Source: Pegoplata infirma (taxonomy: Eukaryota; Arthropoda; Insecta; Diptera; Anthomyiidae). From it: a DNA stretch of 64,000 bases. Shown in pieces: positions 33,971-45,698 of this stretch. The DNA is taken from contig OY992538.1 of the NCBI GenBank assembly GCA_963921195.1, positions 57,402,852-57,466,851 on the forward strand. Direction: 5' to 3'. Each line of letters begins with the position of its first letter. Positions within the stretch are counted from its first letter, which is position 1. The position numbers and the translations under genes are program-made. The notes beneath the pieces were generated by a model. That model had not been told where the DNA came from and searched no databases. It saw only the letters and a program-made list of their open reading frames with translations.

Positions 33971-34619
33971 TATTTAGAAGTTTTTTTAAGAGATTTTAAT
34001 TTGAAAACTGTATTACAGAGCAATAAGTAAAATTGCATATAAAATTAGTTTGGTTACGAGAAAAAAACGAAGTATTTTTCTAAAATCTGTATTTTTACAA
34101 AAAAAATTCTGTTTATTATCTGTTAAACAGAGATTACGAAGTAAAAAGATAAATTACAGATAAAATTTTGGTTTTCGGTCACAAAAAAATACAAAGTAGT
34201 TTCTTAAAATCTGTATTTCGGCAGATAACTTTGTCAAATATCTATCGAACTAAGATTACAGTCATTTTACAGAGTATTTAACTGATTTATTATTGTGAGT
34301 GTAAAAAACTGAAAAAAGTCCATTTCCCCTCGTACAAATGAGTTTGGGCCGCTAAAAAAAAACGTGTCGAATTAATTTTTGTTCTGAACAACACATCGAA
34401 ATTTCACGAAGATCGTAGGGTGACACCAGGAAGACTTCCGTTGTAAGGAACTCACGAGAATAAGATGCAGGTGAGTCGAGTTAATGCGAATGATAGTCAA
34501 CGATTAGTAGAAATACTAAGTAACTTACGAGAATGGGATGCTGGTTAATCGGGTTAATAAACGAACGCTGTCATTCGAGTTTAGTGGGCGATCGGGTGCT
34601 AACTACCATTAGTAGATTA
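33971..34619. other. Non-coding DNA, partly repeat-like, origin unclear
   Basis: AAAATCTGTATTT recurs around 34080 and 34205. From about 34415 the sequence is less AT-rich (CACGAGAATAAGATGC, CACCAGGAAGACTTCCG) and could be host DNA or an LTR fragment. GATGCAGGTGAGTC and GATGCTGGTTAATC segments form a loose direct repeat about 80 bp apart. No gene is supported. Confidence 0.35.
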
Positions 34620-34627
34620 GTACAAGG

Positions 34628-35019
34628 CAGGGATGGAAAATCGGAATTTTGAAATGGTACTGGAGCTTAACCAAAAAAGTACTTTTTCGCCCTCGACGGT
34701 ACTAAAAAAAATTAAAGTCCAGTTTCTGTACGACAAACTCCATAATTCAATAGAAACTAGGCATAATTTAATAGAAAAGTTTAGAGAAAACATCAATAAA
34801 GGTTGGTTAAAATCAAAAATTTCATTTATATGAAGCTTTTAAAACATTTTTCCAATGAAAATCGGTCGATTTTCGGATTTTTTTTTTAGATTTGGTTGAA
34901 AAATGCATGAAATCGTCTGGTATAGAAAAGGTACTAAATCAGTCGCGGGGGTACTACGGTATTTTTGAGAGTGAAAAAGTACTGAAAAAAGTACTAAAGT
35001 ACTAACTTTTCCATCCCTG
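34628..35019. mobile_element. hAT-like MITE, TIR CAGGGATGGAAAA, 392 bp
   Basis: Perfect 8-bp TSD GTACAAGG (34620-34627, 35020-35027). TIRs are CAGGGATGGAAAA and TTTTCCATCCCTG. The interior mixes AGTACT/GTACTAAA words. The 66-residue open frame starting at 34633 begins inside the TIR and has no motif; it is not called. Confidence 0.9.
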
Positions 35020-35027
35020 GTACAAGG

Positions 35028-36569
35028 TATATTCCGAACTCCAACTAGTTTCTGTCTTGGTTAGCTTAACTTTGTCATTATATTTAATAATTTGACTAAC
35101 TAAACGAGAATTGCTAGGTACCCTTTGCTAAGTAATAACAACCAAACAAACAACTTTCTATTAGGTATGGATACAATTAGAGTATTGAGATTAGGGAAAA
35201 ATATTTTCCTTGTAACGGCACGTTACAATAGGTTTATTCAAATTCTATAATGGTATTAAAAGAACAACGGTTGCCAACCCTGCATGAAAGGTAAAAAAAC
35301 TAATTTTTATGACAGTTGCTCGTTGACTGCATTTAGGGTTTAATTTTTTGGGGGTTTATTTTATAGTTTTGCTGTGTAATAAATGCCGCCATGGTTGAAT
35401 AGTTTCGTGACCAGATAACAAAAATAAAAAAAAATTCTTCAGCGAGAGTACAAATAATCGTATTTTTTTTTTTTGGAATAGATTCCCTTAGGGAAGAAGC
35501 ATTTGTCATTACACAAGTACCCCTCATTTTGGTTTGTATGTTATTGTTGTTCCAAAAGGTAAACAAAAACAAATAAACACAAACACGAACTTCTAAATAA
35601 TATTCTAACCTAAAAATCTATATGACATTTATATATGTCAACGTAAGTTTTGAAAATAGAATTACACAAATAAATTATAATCATTATTATGGTGGTTTTG
35701 GGTAATTTGTTTACGTTTGAAATTCCATAGAAAACTAACAAATAAATGAATTTATTTAAACGTACTGATAAGGATTCTTTGTAGAAATAGATTGATCGTT
35801 GTTGCATTTTCAATTGGGGTGGTGGAATAGATACAGTGGTCGATAAAAGTCTACGTACGTCTTTTGTCAATGTTTTTAAATGATTTTTAAAAATAATTTT
35901 TAAATAATATTTTTTTTTTAATTTTATTAATTAAAATAGAGTTCAAACAAACCTGCATCATTAATTTTTTTTTTTTAAGCTTTTGATCTCATACAATGGC
36001 TAAAGTCAATAGTCACTCTGGCGCCCATCTTTATTTCCTACATTTTTATTTTCGCAAATCAGAGACGTAACACAAAAAAGTTCAATAAATTAGCAATATT
36101 AATCGAGTCTAGAGGTGGTCGCTGCTCAAGTGATTGTCTTGAATCAAGCGATTGAAGGAATGAGTCTGTGTTGAGAACAAAATCGGGAGTTATAAGTGAC
36201 TCCAAATATTTTGTGAAGGAGTCGTGAGTAATTATATATATTTTCTTACGTGAGTAAGCAAGCGTTTGGTTTACTGGGTTGCCATTTAAGTGAAATTTGT
36301 TACATTAGCCCCTTTTCTTCAATTCCACCACTGTTTTTTTTTGCCATATTACAATATACCTTCATTTATAAATACCTAATGCATAAAAAAAGGTGAAAAA
36401 CTTCGCACTTAAAAAGAAATTAAAAGAAAAAAAAAAATGAACAAAAAATCATGTATATTACTAATAGTTAAAAAGTCTTAAGTAAAATAACAACAAAATT
36501 AAAAAAAAAAGAAATAAAAAAATATTTGAAAAATAAATATGTACAATAGACTGGCATTTTTTGTATGGC
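35028..36569. other. Probable host non-coding DNA, no gene
   Basis: Mostly non-repetitive against the rest of the window. A small palindrome TGTAACGGCACGTTACA lies at about 35213. No splice-compatible open frame of useful length and no RNA gene was recognised. It could be intergenic or intronic. Confidence 0.4.
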
Positions 36570-36728
36570 AAAAAAGTTTTTCTTGAGATATTGAACGTCA
36601 GGGTTAATTTTTATTCTCGTAGGCCTAAAAGTTATGTGGTACAAATTTCAGGCCAATCAGATTAAATAAACCCGAGGAGCCCGGCGATCAAAGTTTTTGG
36701 ATTTTTAAAAATGGTAAAAAAATAAAAA
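36570..36728 (+). repeat. Dispersed repeat family R fragment
   Basis: GAGATATTGAACGTC, CAATCAGATTAAATAAACCC and GGCGATCAAAGTTTTTGGA resemble the family R core. Truncated by the DINE starting at 36729. Confidence 0.5.
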
Positions 36729-37225
36729 CATGTAAAAAAGTAAAATTCGGCCTTGCCGAATGTAGTGATACCCTCCACAATTTCTAAAAAATTATTGCAA
36801 AAAACATTATTTAAAAGGAAATTACTTTAAAAAAAAAAAAATTATTGAAAAAAAATTTCTGCGAAAAAAAAAAATCCGCGATTTTTTTCTTTTTTTGTCA
36901 AAAAATATGTTTGTACTTGTTTAAATACCATTTGGTGTTCAATTATGTTCACATATGTCAACCAGCAGCCGAAATAAAGGATTTTGTATATTTAGGTTAT
37001 GTTGAATGTACTAAAATTTTTGAGGTGTCCTTACATTTTCGTTCATAACTTTTGAACCGCTGAACCGATATTGCTCAAATGCAATACCAAACTTTTCGGG
37101 AGAACTTCCAATAAATATGTTAAGCTTCATTCATATCCGTGTAGTATTTTGGTCGTGATCACCATTTCCACAGACAGACGGACATCGCTAGAATGTCTTA
37201 AAATCGATCGGGGATCATGAATATA
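36729..37225 (-). mobile_element. DINE-1-like Helentron (reverse), 5' end lost
   Basis: 3' end with TTCGGCCTTGCCGAA, GATACCCTCCAC, TTCATAACTTTTGAACCGCTGAACCG and CAGACAGACGGACATCGC, ending GATCATGAATATA at the FB-A insertion. Beyond FB-A the expected ACTTTATGGGG is absent, so the 5' end is deleted. It is closest to the DINE at 54698-55318 (shared CCGCTGAACCGATATTGCTC). Confidence 0.85.
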
Positions 37226-39174
37226 TGGGGAATTCCATGTCAAATCGGACACTTTGAATTTTTTTTTTTTAGATTTTCCCAATTGGTTTACAGTTTTTAG
37301 TACCCTTAGAAAACTCCTTCGTGGTAAATTTTCAGATTTTTTTGATGAGCCGTTCAAAAGATATCGAATTTTTAAAAATTGGTAGTTTGTTCCTTTACTT
37401 AAATTTCTTTTACTCATAACTTCTTCAATAATGGTCCAAATTTTAAATTGTTTTTTTCAAAATTTTTGTTTTTTTACGTACTTTTTAAAAAAATATCATA
37501 AAAAATTCTTAAAAGCGCTCTAGTAAGCGATTTTTAAGTTTTAAAATTTAAATCTCATTTTTGAAAATGTTTGTACTCTTCGATTTTTTTGAAATTTTTT
37601 TGTGTAAAACTTCTATCAATTCTACAAATTTTTTGCCCAGGAGGATCGTGGGATAACGATTATTACTATTTTTTTAAATTTTTTGAAAAAATTTTATTGT
37701 AATTTTCCAATCTTAAAATCATTTCTACTGCTCCAATGGTGCGTCATAGAGGGGTCCTTTATAAGACCGACCCCCATTAATTTTTACGTCTTAACATTTC
37801 TGTGGAACAAACTAATACCCTATCTCCAATTTCTAAGGGGGCTCCCACACAAAACGACATTTTTAAAAATTTTGTTCCAACCGCTCTAACTGCCCTAATA
37901 GTGCCCTTAGAGCAACAAAATGTATGACCGACCCACAATATTTTTTTAGTCTAAACATTTTCTCTGAACACACCTACCCTTTCTCTTTAACTGTTAAGTC
38001 GGTCCCCATACAATTTTTTTTATTTTTTGTAAATTTGTTTTATTTAATCAGCTTCTACCGGTCCAATGGTGCGTCTGAGAGGGGTCATTAGTGAGAGCGA
38101 CCCCCATTTATTTTTACCCTACAACATTTTTTTAAAATATACCTACGCCCTATCTCAACTCCCTAAGTAGGCTCCCATACAAAATTACATTTTTATAAAA
38201 TTTGCTCCAACTATTATTTGTATGGGAGCCTACTTAGGGAGTGGAGATAGGGCGTAGGTATGTTTTAAAAAAATGTTGCAGGGTAAAAATAAATGGGGGT
38301 CGGTCTCACTAATGACCCCTCTCAGACGCACCATTGGACCGGTAGAAGCTGATTAAATAACACAAATTTACAAAAAATAAAAAAAATTGTATGGGGACCG
38401 ACTTAACAGTTAAAGATAAAGGGTAGGTGTGTTTAGAGAAAATGTTTGGACTAAAAAAATATTTTGGGTCGGTCATACATTTTGTTGCTCTAAGGGCACT
38501 ATTAGGGCAGTTAGAGCGGTTGGAACAAATTTTTAAAAATGTCGTTTTGTGTGGGAGCCCCCTTAGAAATTGGAGATAGGGTATTAGTTTGTTCCAAAGA
38601 AATGTTAAGACGTAAAAATTAATGGGGGTCGGCCTTATAAAGGACCCCTCTATGACGCACCATTGGAGCAGTAGAAATGATTTTAAGATTGGAAAATTAC
38701 AATAAAATTTTTTCAAAAAATTTTAAAAAATAGTAATAATCGTTATCCCACGATCCTCCTGGGCAAAAAATTTGTAGAATTGATAGAAGTTTTACACAAA
38801 AAAATTTCAAAAAAATCGAAGAGTACAAACATTTTCAAAAATGAGATTTAAATTTTAAAACTTAAAAATCGCATACTAGAGCGCTTTTAAGAATTTTTTG
38901 GGATTTTTTTTTTAAAAAGTACGTAAAAAAACAAAAATTTTGAAAAAAAAAATTGAAATTTGGACCATTATTGAAGAAGTTATGATTAAAAGAAGTTTGA
39001 GTAAAGGAACAAACTACCAATTTTTTAAAATTCGATATCTTTTGAACGGGTCATCAAAAAAATCTGAAAATTTACCACGAAGGAGTTTTCGAAGGGTACT
39101 GAAAACTGTAAACAAATTAAGAAAATCTAAAAAAAATGTTTTTCAAAGTGTCCGATTTCACATGGAATGCCCCA
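37226..39174. mobile_element. Foldback FB-A, complete, 1.95 kb
   Basis: Ends TGGGGAATTCCATGTCAAAT and the complementary CACATGGAATGCCCCA, flanked by TATA on both sides (37222-37225, 39175-39178). The two arms of about 970 bp are near-identical, with the axis near 38205. Arms consist of blocks alternating GTATGGGAGCC, GGGGGTCGGTC and TTAAAACATTTTCTC motifs. The 135-residue frame on the right arm is arm sequence with no known motif. A third arm copy is at 1-632. Confidence 0.9.
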
Positions 39175-39249
39175 TATATATCCTTTATTTATTTAAATAT
39201 CAATAGGAATACATTTCTGACTACTAAAAATACTTAAATAAAGTTCAGT

Positions 39250-39660
39250 GTGAACATAGGGCGTCCTAGGTTTAAGAAATTAAATAAAAAAAATCTCAAA
39301 ATGTTTTTCCACTGGCTATAGAGATAAAGACAAACTTTCATTAAAAGTTAATTTGAGCCAAATCAGAACATTTTAACCCATGAAGCCCTTCAATCAAAGT
39401 TTAGAGTTTTTGGTGAGAATTTTCTAAAAAAAAACAACATCGAAGGGCGCCACTAGGTAAAATGATCGGTCTTGGCTCAAATTAATTTTAAATAAAATTT
39501 TGTCTCAAGCTCTATGAAAGTGTCAAGAGAATGAAATTATGACATTTATTTAAAAAAAAAATCTTGAACGTGGGGAAAATTCTTTTGTTTTGCTAAATTT
39601 CAAAATGCGATATATGGAAAACCGTTTGACCGATTTTATAACTCTAAGGTAGTAGTTTAA
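39250..39660 (+). repeat. Dispersed repeat family R, copy 3
   Basis: CTATAGAGATAAAGACAAACTTTCATTAAA, CATCGAAGGGCGCCACTAGG and TCTCAAGCTCTATGAAAG. It is the least interrupted copy and shows the empty state of the LINE target at 8006. Confidence 0.6.
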
Positions 39661-40130
39661 AAATTTGGACACTTGGGGAAATCAATAGTTGAAGAAAAAA
39701 TGTCACTCTAATGTACATTTGAAGTTGAATTTGAAAAGCAGAAATACATAATATGGTTTCACCGACACACTTGTTTTAAACAAGAAAATACCATACGCAA
39801 ATGTTTTTTTGGTGTTGGCAAAACAAAATCAAAGAAATAAAAAATCAAACGACAAAAGTCCAGTGTAAGACGCACCTAAAGTAACACCATCATTCACTGA
39901 CTACAATACGTACAAAAGGAATGCAGTCAAGAGTAAAATAAGAAGGCAATTAAAAGTTGAAAGTAAAAAAAAAAATATTTTTTTTATAGTTTTTTAGGTG
40001 AAATTTAAATCAATAAAAATATAAAAAAATAATAAAAGTTGGAGAAAATTTTTCATGAGCCAAAATTATGAGATTTAAACTTAGGTGCTGTTTCACAAAT
40101 TTTGAAAAATTTGGACTCCCAGATATCAAG
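39661..40130. other. AT-rich DNA, no feature recognised
   Basis: Non-repetitive on inspection and without coding features. Confidence 0.4.
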
Positions 40131-40560
40131 ATTGTTTGCAATTCCAAAATTCTATTTATAGTTCGAAGATTCTATTTTAAATTTGAACATTCCAATTGAA
40201 AATCGAAAATTTTATTTTTAATTCAAAGATTTTACTTCTAATTCAAAAAATCCATTTAAGGGGCTTAAAACACAAGGGACTTGTGACTTGTGTTTAAAAA
40301 AAGAACTAGGAGATTTTCAACCGATTTTAGTTTTTATTGCCTTATTAGACAGACAACTTACTGAAAATCTCAATTTGAATAATTTGAATTCAAACTTAAC
40401 TCAAAATATCAAAGAAATATCAAAAATGAATAGAAAGACAATTTAAGAAAAATAGGCACTTGAACCCCTGGCGCCTTGAGCCCCTCATTTGCAATTCGAA
40501 GATTCCATTTGTAATTCGAAAATTCTATTTGAAATTCGTAAAATATTAATTGTAGTTAGT
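40130..40560 (+). repeat. Degenerate AATTCGAAGATTCTATTT minisatellite
   Basis: Units of about 22-25 bp of the form AATTCGAARATTCYATTTG recur with drift, with an unrelated stretch near 40265-40480. The same unit appears at 45710-45780, 48680-48760 and 56570-56720. Confidence 0.6.
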
Positions 40561-40619
40561 TAGATTAAACATCAATTGAAATTCGTTAAAGATGAATTGA
40601 AATTGGAAAAGGATTTCGT

Positions 40620-41840
40620 TAATTTTTTGTTATTTGATAGAACTTTGTAAATTATTAAAAATCATATTTTTCTTTGGATCAATACTTTTGACGATATGGG
40701 CATTTAGAAAAGCACTTTTTTGACAATATTGACTTTTTGACAGTTTTTTAACATTTTTGTGCTCGAAAACCGTAAGACGTACGAAAAAAACTTGTAAGAA
40801 CAATATTGTTTATAAAATTATGATTATTTTAATTATTATATTTTAAAAACTATGTTTGAATGTCCTTTTTTCCTGGGAAGGGCACCATGGATTTCCAAAA
40901 GCTAAATTTTATATTAAAGTTTAGAATGTCCTTTTAGCGCTATTAAAATTTCAGAGAGGTATTTTTTTCTTATTGTTGAGCAATACATTTTCAAAGTTTG
41001 TTAGAGAGCCAAATATTTGATTTTTTTTTTTAATTTTGGCAAAAAATCAAATAGTTGGCTTTAGACTGTTTTTTTGTGTGTTTTTTTATTCGAAAACCGT
41101 AAGTTGTGAGAAAAAACTTTCAGTGACAATATTGTTGATAAAATTATAGGGATTTAAAATGTAGAAATAAAAGAAAAATTTTGCAAAAAAATTAAAAAAA
41201 AAAAATTTTAAAACAATATTGGAATGTCCTTTTCTCCTGTCAAGGACGCCATGGATTTCCAAAACCAAATTTTTTTATTAAAGTTTAGAATGTCCTTTTA
41301 ACGTTTTTGAAATTTCAGGGAGGTGTTTCTCGTGTTGTTGAGCAATAAATTTTCAAAGTTGGTGATATAGCTAAATTTTTGATTTTTTGCCAAAATTTTG
41401 AAAAAAAATTTAATATTTGGCTCTCTGACAAACTTTTAAAATTTATTGCTCAACAATACGAAAAACCACCTCTCTGAATTTTAATTGCGTTAAAAGAACA
41501 TTCTAAGCTTTAATAAAAAATTTTGTTTTTAGAAATGCATGGTGTCCTTCCCAGCAAAAAAAGGACATTCAAATATGGTTTTCAAAATTTTTTGTTAAAA
41601 TTTAAAAAAAATATTTTTTTTTTTTAATTTCAAATCTTCATAATTATATAAACAATATTGTTTTTATTGGGTTTTTTTCGTACGACTTATGGTTTCTGAG
41701 CACAAAAATGTTAAAGAACTGTCAAAAACTTAAGAAAAAGCGCTTTTTTATACGCCCATATCTTCCAAGGTATTGATAAAAAAAATATGATTTTAAATTA
41801 TTTACGCAGCTCTTCCAAATAATTCAAAGATTAAAATTGC
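40620..41840. mobile_element. Foldback FB-C family, uninterrupted copy
   Basis: CAATACTTTTGACGATATGGGC, GAAAAGCACTTTTTTGAC and CGTAAGACGTACG on the left are mirrored on the right (CGTACGACTTATGG, AAGCGCTTTTTTATACGCCCATAT). Inside are repeated TCCTGGGAAGGGCACCATGGA..TTAGAATGTCCTTTTA units, two direct and one inverted, with the axis near 41215. The same architecture is expanded at 48828-53706. Confidence 0.8.
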
Positions 41841-41867
41841 AAATCAAAAAAAAAAAACTAAAAGCAG

Positions 41868-41948
41868 GGTAAGGAATGGCACACACATGTGCCGCACATG
41901 AGACTTCAAAATGTGTCATGTGCCCGGCACAAATTTTTTTCAGAGTTT
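41868..41948 (+). mobile_element. hAT-like left end CAGGGTAAGGAATGGC, copy 1
   Basis: CAGGGTAAGGAATGGCACAC..CATGTGCCGCACATGAG is repeated at 44402-44485. CAGGG is a common hAT terminus. No right end was found, and the DINE at 41950 cuts the copy. Confidence 0.5.
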
Positions 41949-42555
41949 TAATACCCTCCACTCTAGTGCTAGAGAGTATATATATAAGTTTGTCATTCCG
42001 TTTGTAACACCTCGAAATATTAGTCTATGATCCCATAAAGTATATGAGGCATTCCACACCAAATGTCCTGCGAAAAAAACACATGTACCGTAAACTTCTG
42101 AATAGCTTGTATGGATAGCCCTATATGGAACTTAGAAAATTGCGTTTTCGGTTTTTTAATTTTTCAAAAACTGGGCTTAGGAGGCGTGGTCAAATATTGG
42201 AAAAATGGTCAAATTTGTGGCGAGTTGCCTTGATTAAATATGTATCACATTAAATCGGAATGTACCACAATCTTAAAAATTTACATTCTTATATAGTTTT
42301 GTATGGGCTATTGATTAATTTTTTTTTTTTTTGAAAATTTTCAGAACCCGTTCTGAAATTTTCCATTTTTTAAATAAGTCAATTTATCAAAAATCCGGCC
42401 ACTTATTTTTCTTTTTTTTAATTTTTTTTTTAAGTTTAGATGTTTGTCCATCCACACAAAAAAAAATCAGAAAAACATTTTTCGTTTTTTTCGAGAAAAT
42501 CGCATTTGAATTTTAAATTTCATAACAATTTTGTAATTTGCTTGTATTTTCTTGT

Positions 42556-42614
42556 ATTAACGTTGCGAATGAGTGCAAGTAATAGTTCGAATATTACTCA
42601 TTCGCAACGTTAAT
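42556..42614. repeat. 59-bp palindrome at foldback centre
   Basis: ATTAACGTTGCGAATGAGT and ACTCATTCGCAACGTTAAT are exact 19-bp arms around a 21-bp loop. It abuts the pogo-like MITE, so it may be part of that target or a separate micro-insertion. Confidence 0.85.
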
Positions 42615-42615
42615 A

Positions 42616-43112
42616 CAGTCAAACTCGGTTATAACGAACTCGGTTATAACGAATTCTCGGTTATAACGAACTAATTCTGGAGTCCCGACGTTTTGGCAAA
42701 CTTTTCACACAAGATACTTCTTTTATAACGAACTCGCGTATAGCGAATCCTCGGTTAAAGCGAACTGCTTATTATGGTCCCACGAACACAATTTCATGAA
42801 TATTTACCTTTTTATAACGAACTCCCATAAATATTTTTAAATTTGCGGCAATTATGTTCACCAAACTTGCAAAAGGTTAGAAATTTTTGGTTAATATTAT
42901 AATTTTAATAAAATTTTTTATATTTTTAATGGTTTCTTCTCAATAAATAGTTTACTTCAAAAAAAAAAACGTCAAATAAAATAAAATTGGAACTTTTTTT
43001 TCTTGGAAATGAAACTGGGTTGATATAAAATATTCCCCGCTTATAGCGAACTTCGCTTATAACGAACTATTTTTACTGGTCCCTCGGAGTTCGTTATAAC
43101 CGGGTTCGACTG
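42616..43112. mobile_element. pogo/Tigger-like MITE, copy 2
   Basis: TA-flanked. The left end CAGTCAAACTCGGTTATAAC and right end GGTTCGACTG form TIRs. Left-end GGTTATAACGAA words and right-end TTCGTTATAACCG words repeat. About 497 bp, close to the copy at 45849 in reverse orientation. Confidence 0.8.
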
Positions 43113-44401
43113 TACAAGAAAATACAAGCAAATTACAAAATTGTTATGAAATTTAAAATGCAAATGCGATTTTCTCGAAAAAAACGAAAATTTTTTTCAT
43201 GATTTCTTTTTGTGTGGATGGACAAACATCTAAACTTAAAAAAAAAATTTAAAAAAAAGAAAAAAAAAGTGGCCGGATTTTTGATTAATTGACTTTTTTA
43301 AAAAATGGAAAATTTCAGAACGGATTCTGAAAATTTTACAAAAAAAAAAATTTAATCGATAGCCCATACAAAACTATATAAGAATGTAAATTTTTGAGAT
43401 TGTGATGCATTCCGTTTTAATGTGATAAATATTTAATCAAGGCAACTCCCCACAAATTTTACCATTTTTCCAATATTTGACCACGTCTTCTAAGCCCAGT
43501 TTTTGAAAATTAGAGAAACCAGAATCGCAATTTTCTTAATTCCATATAGGGCTATCCAAACAACTTATTCAGAAATTTACGGGACACATGTTTTTCTGTA
43601 GCGGGACATTTGGTGTGGAATGCCTCATATACGTATATTCATGATCCTCGATCGATTTTAAGACGATCTAGGGATGTCCGTCCGTCCGTCCGTCTGTGTG
43701 TCTGTTGAAAACACGCTAACTTTTGAAAGACTTTACGGAGGCTCCTGAAGTTTGGCATATATTTTGGGCATTTACCAGGTCAGGTAAGATTGGTATTGCA
43801 ATACAGAGAAATCAGTCCAGTGGTTCAAAAGTTATGAGCAAAAGACTGAATTTCGGCAAAGGTTTTTCGTAAATTTACGAGATAAAAAACACGCTAACTT
43901 TCGATCTGAAGATGCTGACGCTTGGCGTATATATTTTTCGTTCCACTGGCCTGGTTCGTATTGAATTTCACCCATATCGGTCCAGTGGTTCAAAAGTTAT
44001 TAGCTAAACCGTGAATTTCAGATTTGTTTGGCCTTAAATTCACGTGTTGAAAAGCCGTTAAACATGTTTTAAAAACATCAATATGTCACCAAAACATTTT
44101 ACAAAGTATTTTTGTCACTCAAAAATATTTTTACACAAAAAAAAAATACACTAAAAAAAAAAATTTACACTCAAAAAAAAATTTAGTAAACTATTTTTTT
44201 TTTTCCAAAAATTACAAAAAAAGTGTTTTTGCACAAAATAAAATATTTCTAATCAAAAATGTTATTTTTTTCACGTTAGAAAATTTACTATCACTTGAAA
44301 AGTGCATTGTGGGGGGTATTCATAGATTCGGCCAAGTCGAATTTAACTTTTCTACTTGTTTTTTTTAAATTTTTTTTTTCAGATTTTTTTTTTTTTTATA
44401 T

Positions 44402-44880
44402 CAGGGTAAGGAATGGCAAACACATGTGCCACACATGACACTTCGAAATGTGTCAAGTGCCCGGCACAACATTATTTTTTTAGATTTTTTAAAAAAATTT
44501 TTTTTTTTGATTTTTTTTTTTGTTTTAATTTTTTTTTTTAATTTTTTAAAAAAAATAACTATCTTTCGCTTACTTTGATAACATTTGCTAATGTGGATTG
44601 GTAAAGGCACAAACATTTTAGTTTTATATCCCTCTCTTTCTCTTTCACAGCTTTTGGCAGAGCATAGTGACATACAAACTTTAAATGTTATATCACACAA
44701 TAGACAAATATTAAAGCGTAATTATTTGTTGATATGCTTTAGGTAAGTGGCTAGATGCTAAGCCTAACAAAAGATAGGTCCAGTGTTCAAATCTTGATTT
44801 TTTATTAATTTTTTTTCTCTTATTTTCAAATTAAAATAAATTTTTGTCATATTTTGACAAACTTCAATCATGTTTTTTTG
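44402..44880 (+). mobile_element. hAT-like left end, copy 2, followed by SINE-like unit
   Basis: CAGGGTAAGGAATGGCAAAC at 44402 repeats the end at 41868. From about 44640 (CTTTTGGCAGAGCATAGTGAC) to 44800 the sequence is homologous to 5695-5858, including a degraded tRNA-like block (GTAAGTGGCTAGATGC; GTGTTCAAATC). Long A/T runs obscure boundaries. Confidence 0.45.
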
Positions 44881-45436
44881 CTGCGTGTACCTTTTTTTTC
44901 TTAAAGTTAATTGTTCAACTGTAGGGCATAAACACCTTTTTTAGAAAACATTCAATCAAATCAATAAAAACCAATTTACAACCAGCTGTAAACTTTAAGG
45001 AAAATTAATAGTTTTGCTGATTTGTTATTAAACAATGTAAAGTATGACTACATTTTTTCTTCATCATACTTAAGTGCATCATCATAAAAAAAGCAAAAAT
45101 ACACAAATGCACTGATCACGAATCATTTGAAATGTACGTGATTTGCATTGAAAATATCGTCATTATCATGGGCAGAAAATAAAACGTGTTGGGACAACAA
45201 CTTTAAACTTCAGACAAAATTATGGAGTTGGACTTTGTAAAAGGATTTTTTTTTTTAATTTTTTTTTATAATTACCGACACAGGAGAACATTTATTATTT
45301 TTTCCAACTTATGAAATGGGAAAGAAAATAGGTGTTACCGTTAAAATTAGAAACTCTGATCAGAAATCATTAAATTTTCGAGTTCTTAATGTTTAATTTG
45401 TAACCCGAAAATACCATTTGAAATTTTTAAATTACA
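44881..45436. other. AT-rich DNA, no gene recognised
   Basis: Apparently unique sequence without coding or RNA features. Confidence 0.4.
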
Positions 45437-45698
45437 CACACAAAAATTTTTTTTTCCATGAACGATTTTCATAGTATTTATGAACAAATTCATACAAATT
45501 ATTAACTTTTTCATAATACTTATAAACTTTTTCATAGTATTTATGAAAAATGTTAAAAATTCTTAAAATTCACATATTATGATTTATTCATAAATACTAT
45601 GAAAAAGTTTATAAATATTATGAAAAAGTTAATAAATTGTATGAATTTGTTCATAAATAATATGAAAATCGTTCATGGAAAAAAAAATTTTTTGTGTG
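45437..45698. mobile_element. Palindromic MITE, 262 bp
   Basis: Almost perfect inverted repeat: CACACAAAAA..CCATGAACGATTTTCATA mirrored by TATGAAAATCGTTCATGG..TTTTTTGTGTG. Arms are built of TTCATAGTATTTATGAA words, like the 5210-6151 MITE. The axis is near 45568. Exact TSD not resolved. Confidence 0.8.

Larger units (their letters stand above)
42045..43627. mobile_element. Foldback FB-F, TIR TGAGGCATTCCACACCAAAT
   Basis: Ends TGAGGCATTCCACACC and GGTGTGGAATGCCTCA, with TATA TSDs (42041-42044, 43628-43631). The arms mirror each other through AAGAATGTAAATTT, ATAGCCCATACAAAACTATA and TGTTTGTCCATCCACACAAA. Outer ends resemble FB-A (TGGGGAATTCCATG), but the interior is unrelated. The centre holds a 59-bp palindrome and a pogo-like MITE. 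Confidence 0.9.
41950..44358 (+). mobile_element. DINE-1-like Helentron, complete, with foldback insertion
   Basis: 5' end ATACCCTCCACTCTAGTG, CCTCGAAATATTAGTC and CATAAAGTATA, then FB-F, then TACGTATATTCATGATCC, GTCCGTCCGTCCGTCTGTG, body, and 3' end TTCGGCCAAGTCGAATTTAA..CTACTTG. The DINE alone is about 0.83 kb and is the best internal reference for subfamily A order. Confidence 0.9.

Noticed and set aside
38309..38716. 135-residue open frame on the minus strand, and the matching 68-residue frame at 37683-37889
   Set aside because: Both lie in the arms of foldback FB-A and are the same sequence read from mirrored arms. The frame is broken in the third copy at 1-632 and has no motif.
44401..44700. 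99-residue minus-strand frame
   Set aside because: Lys-rich low-complexity translation of A/T runs plus hAT-like end sequence.
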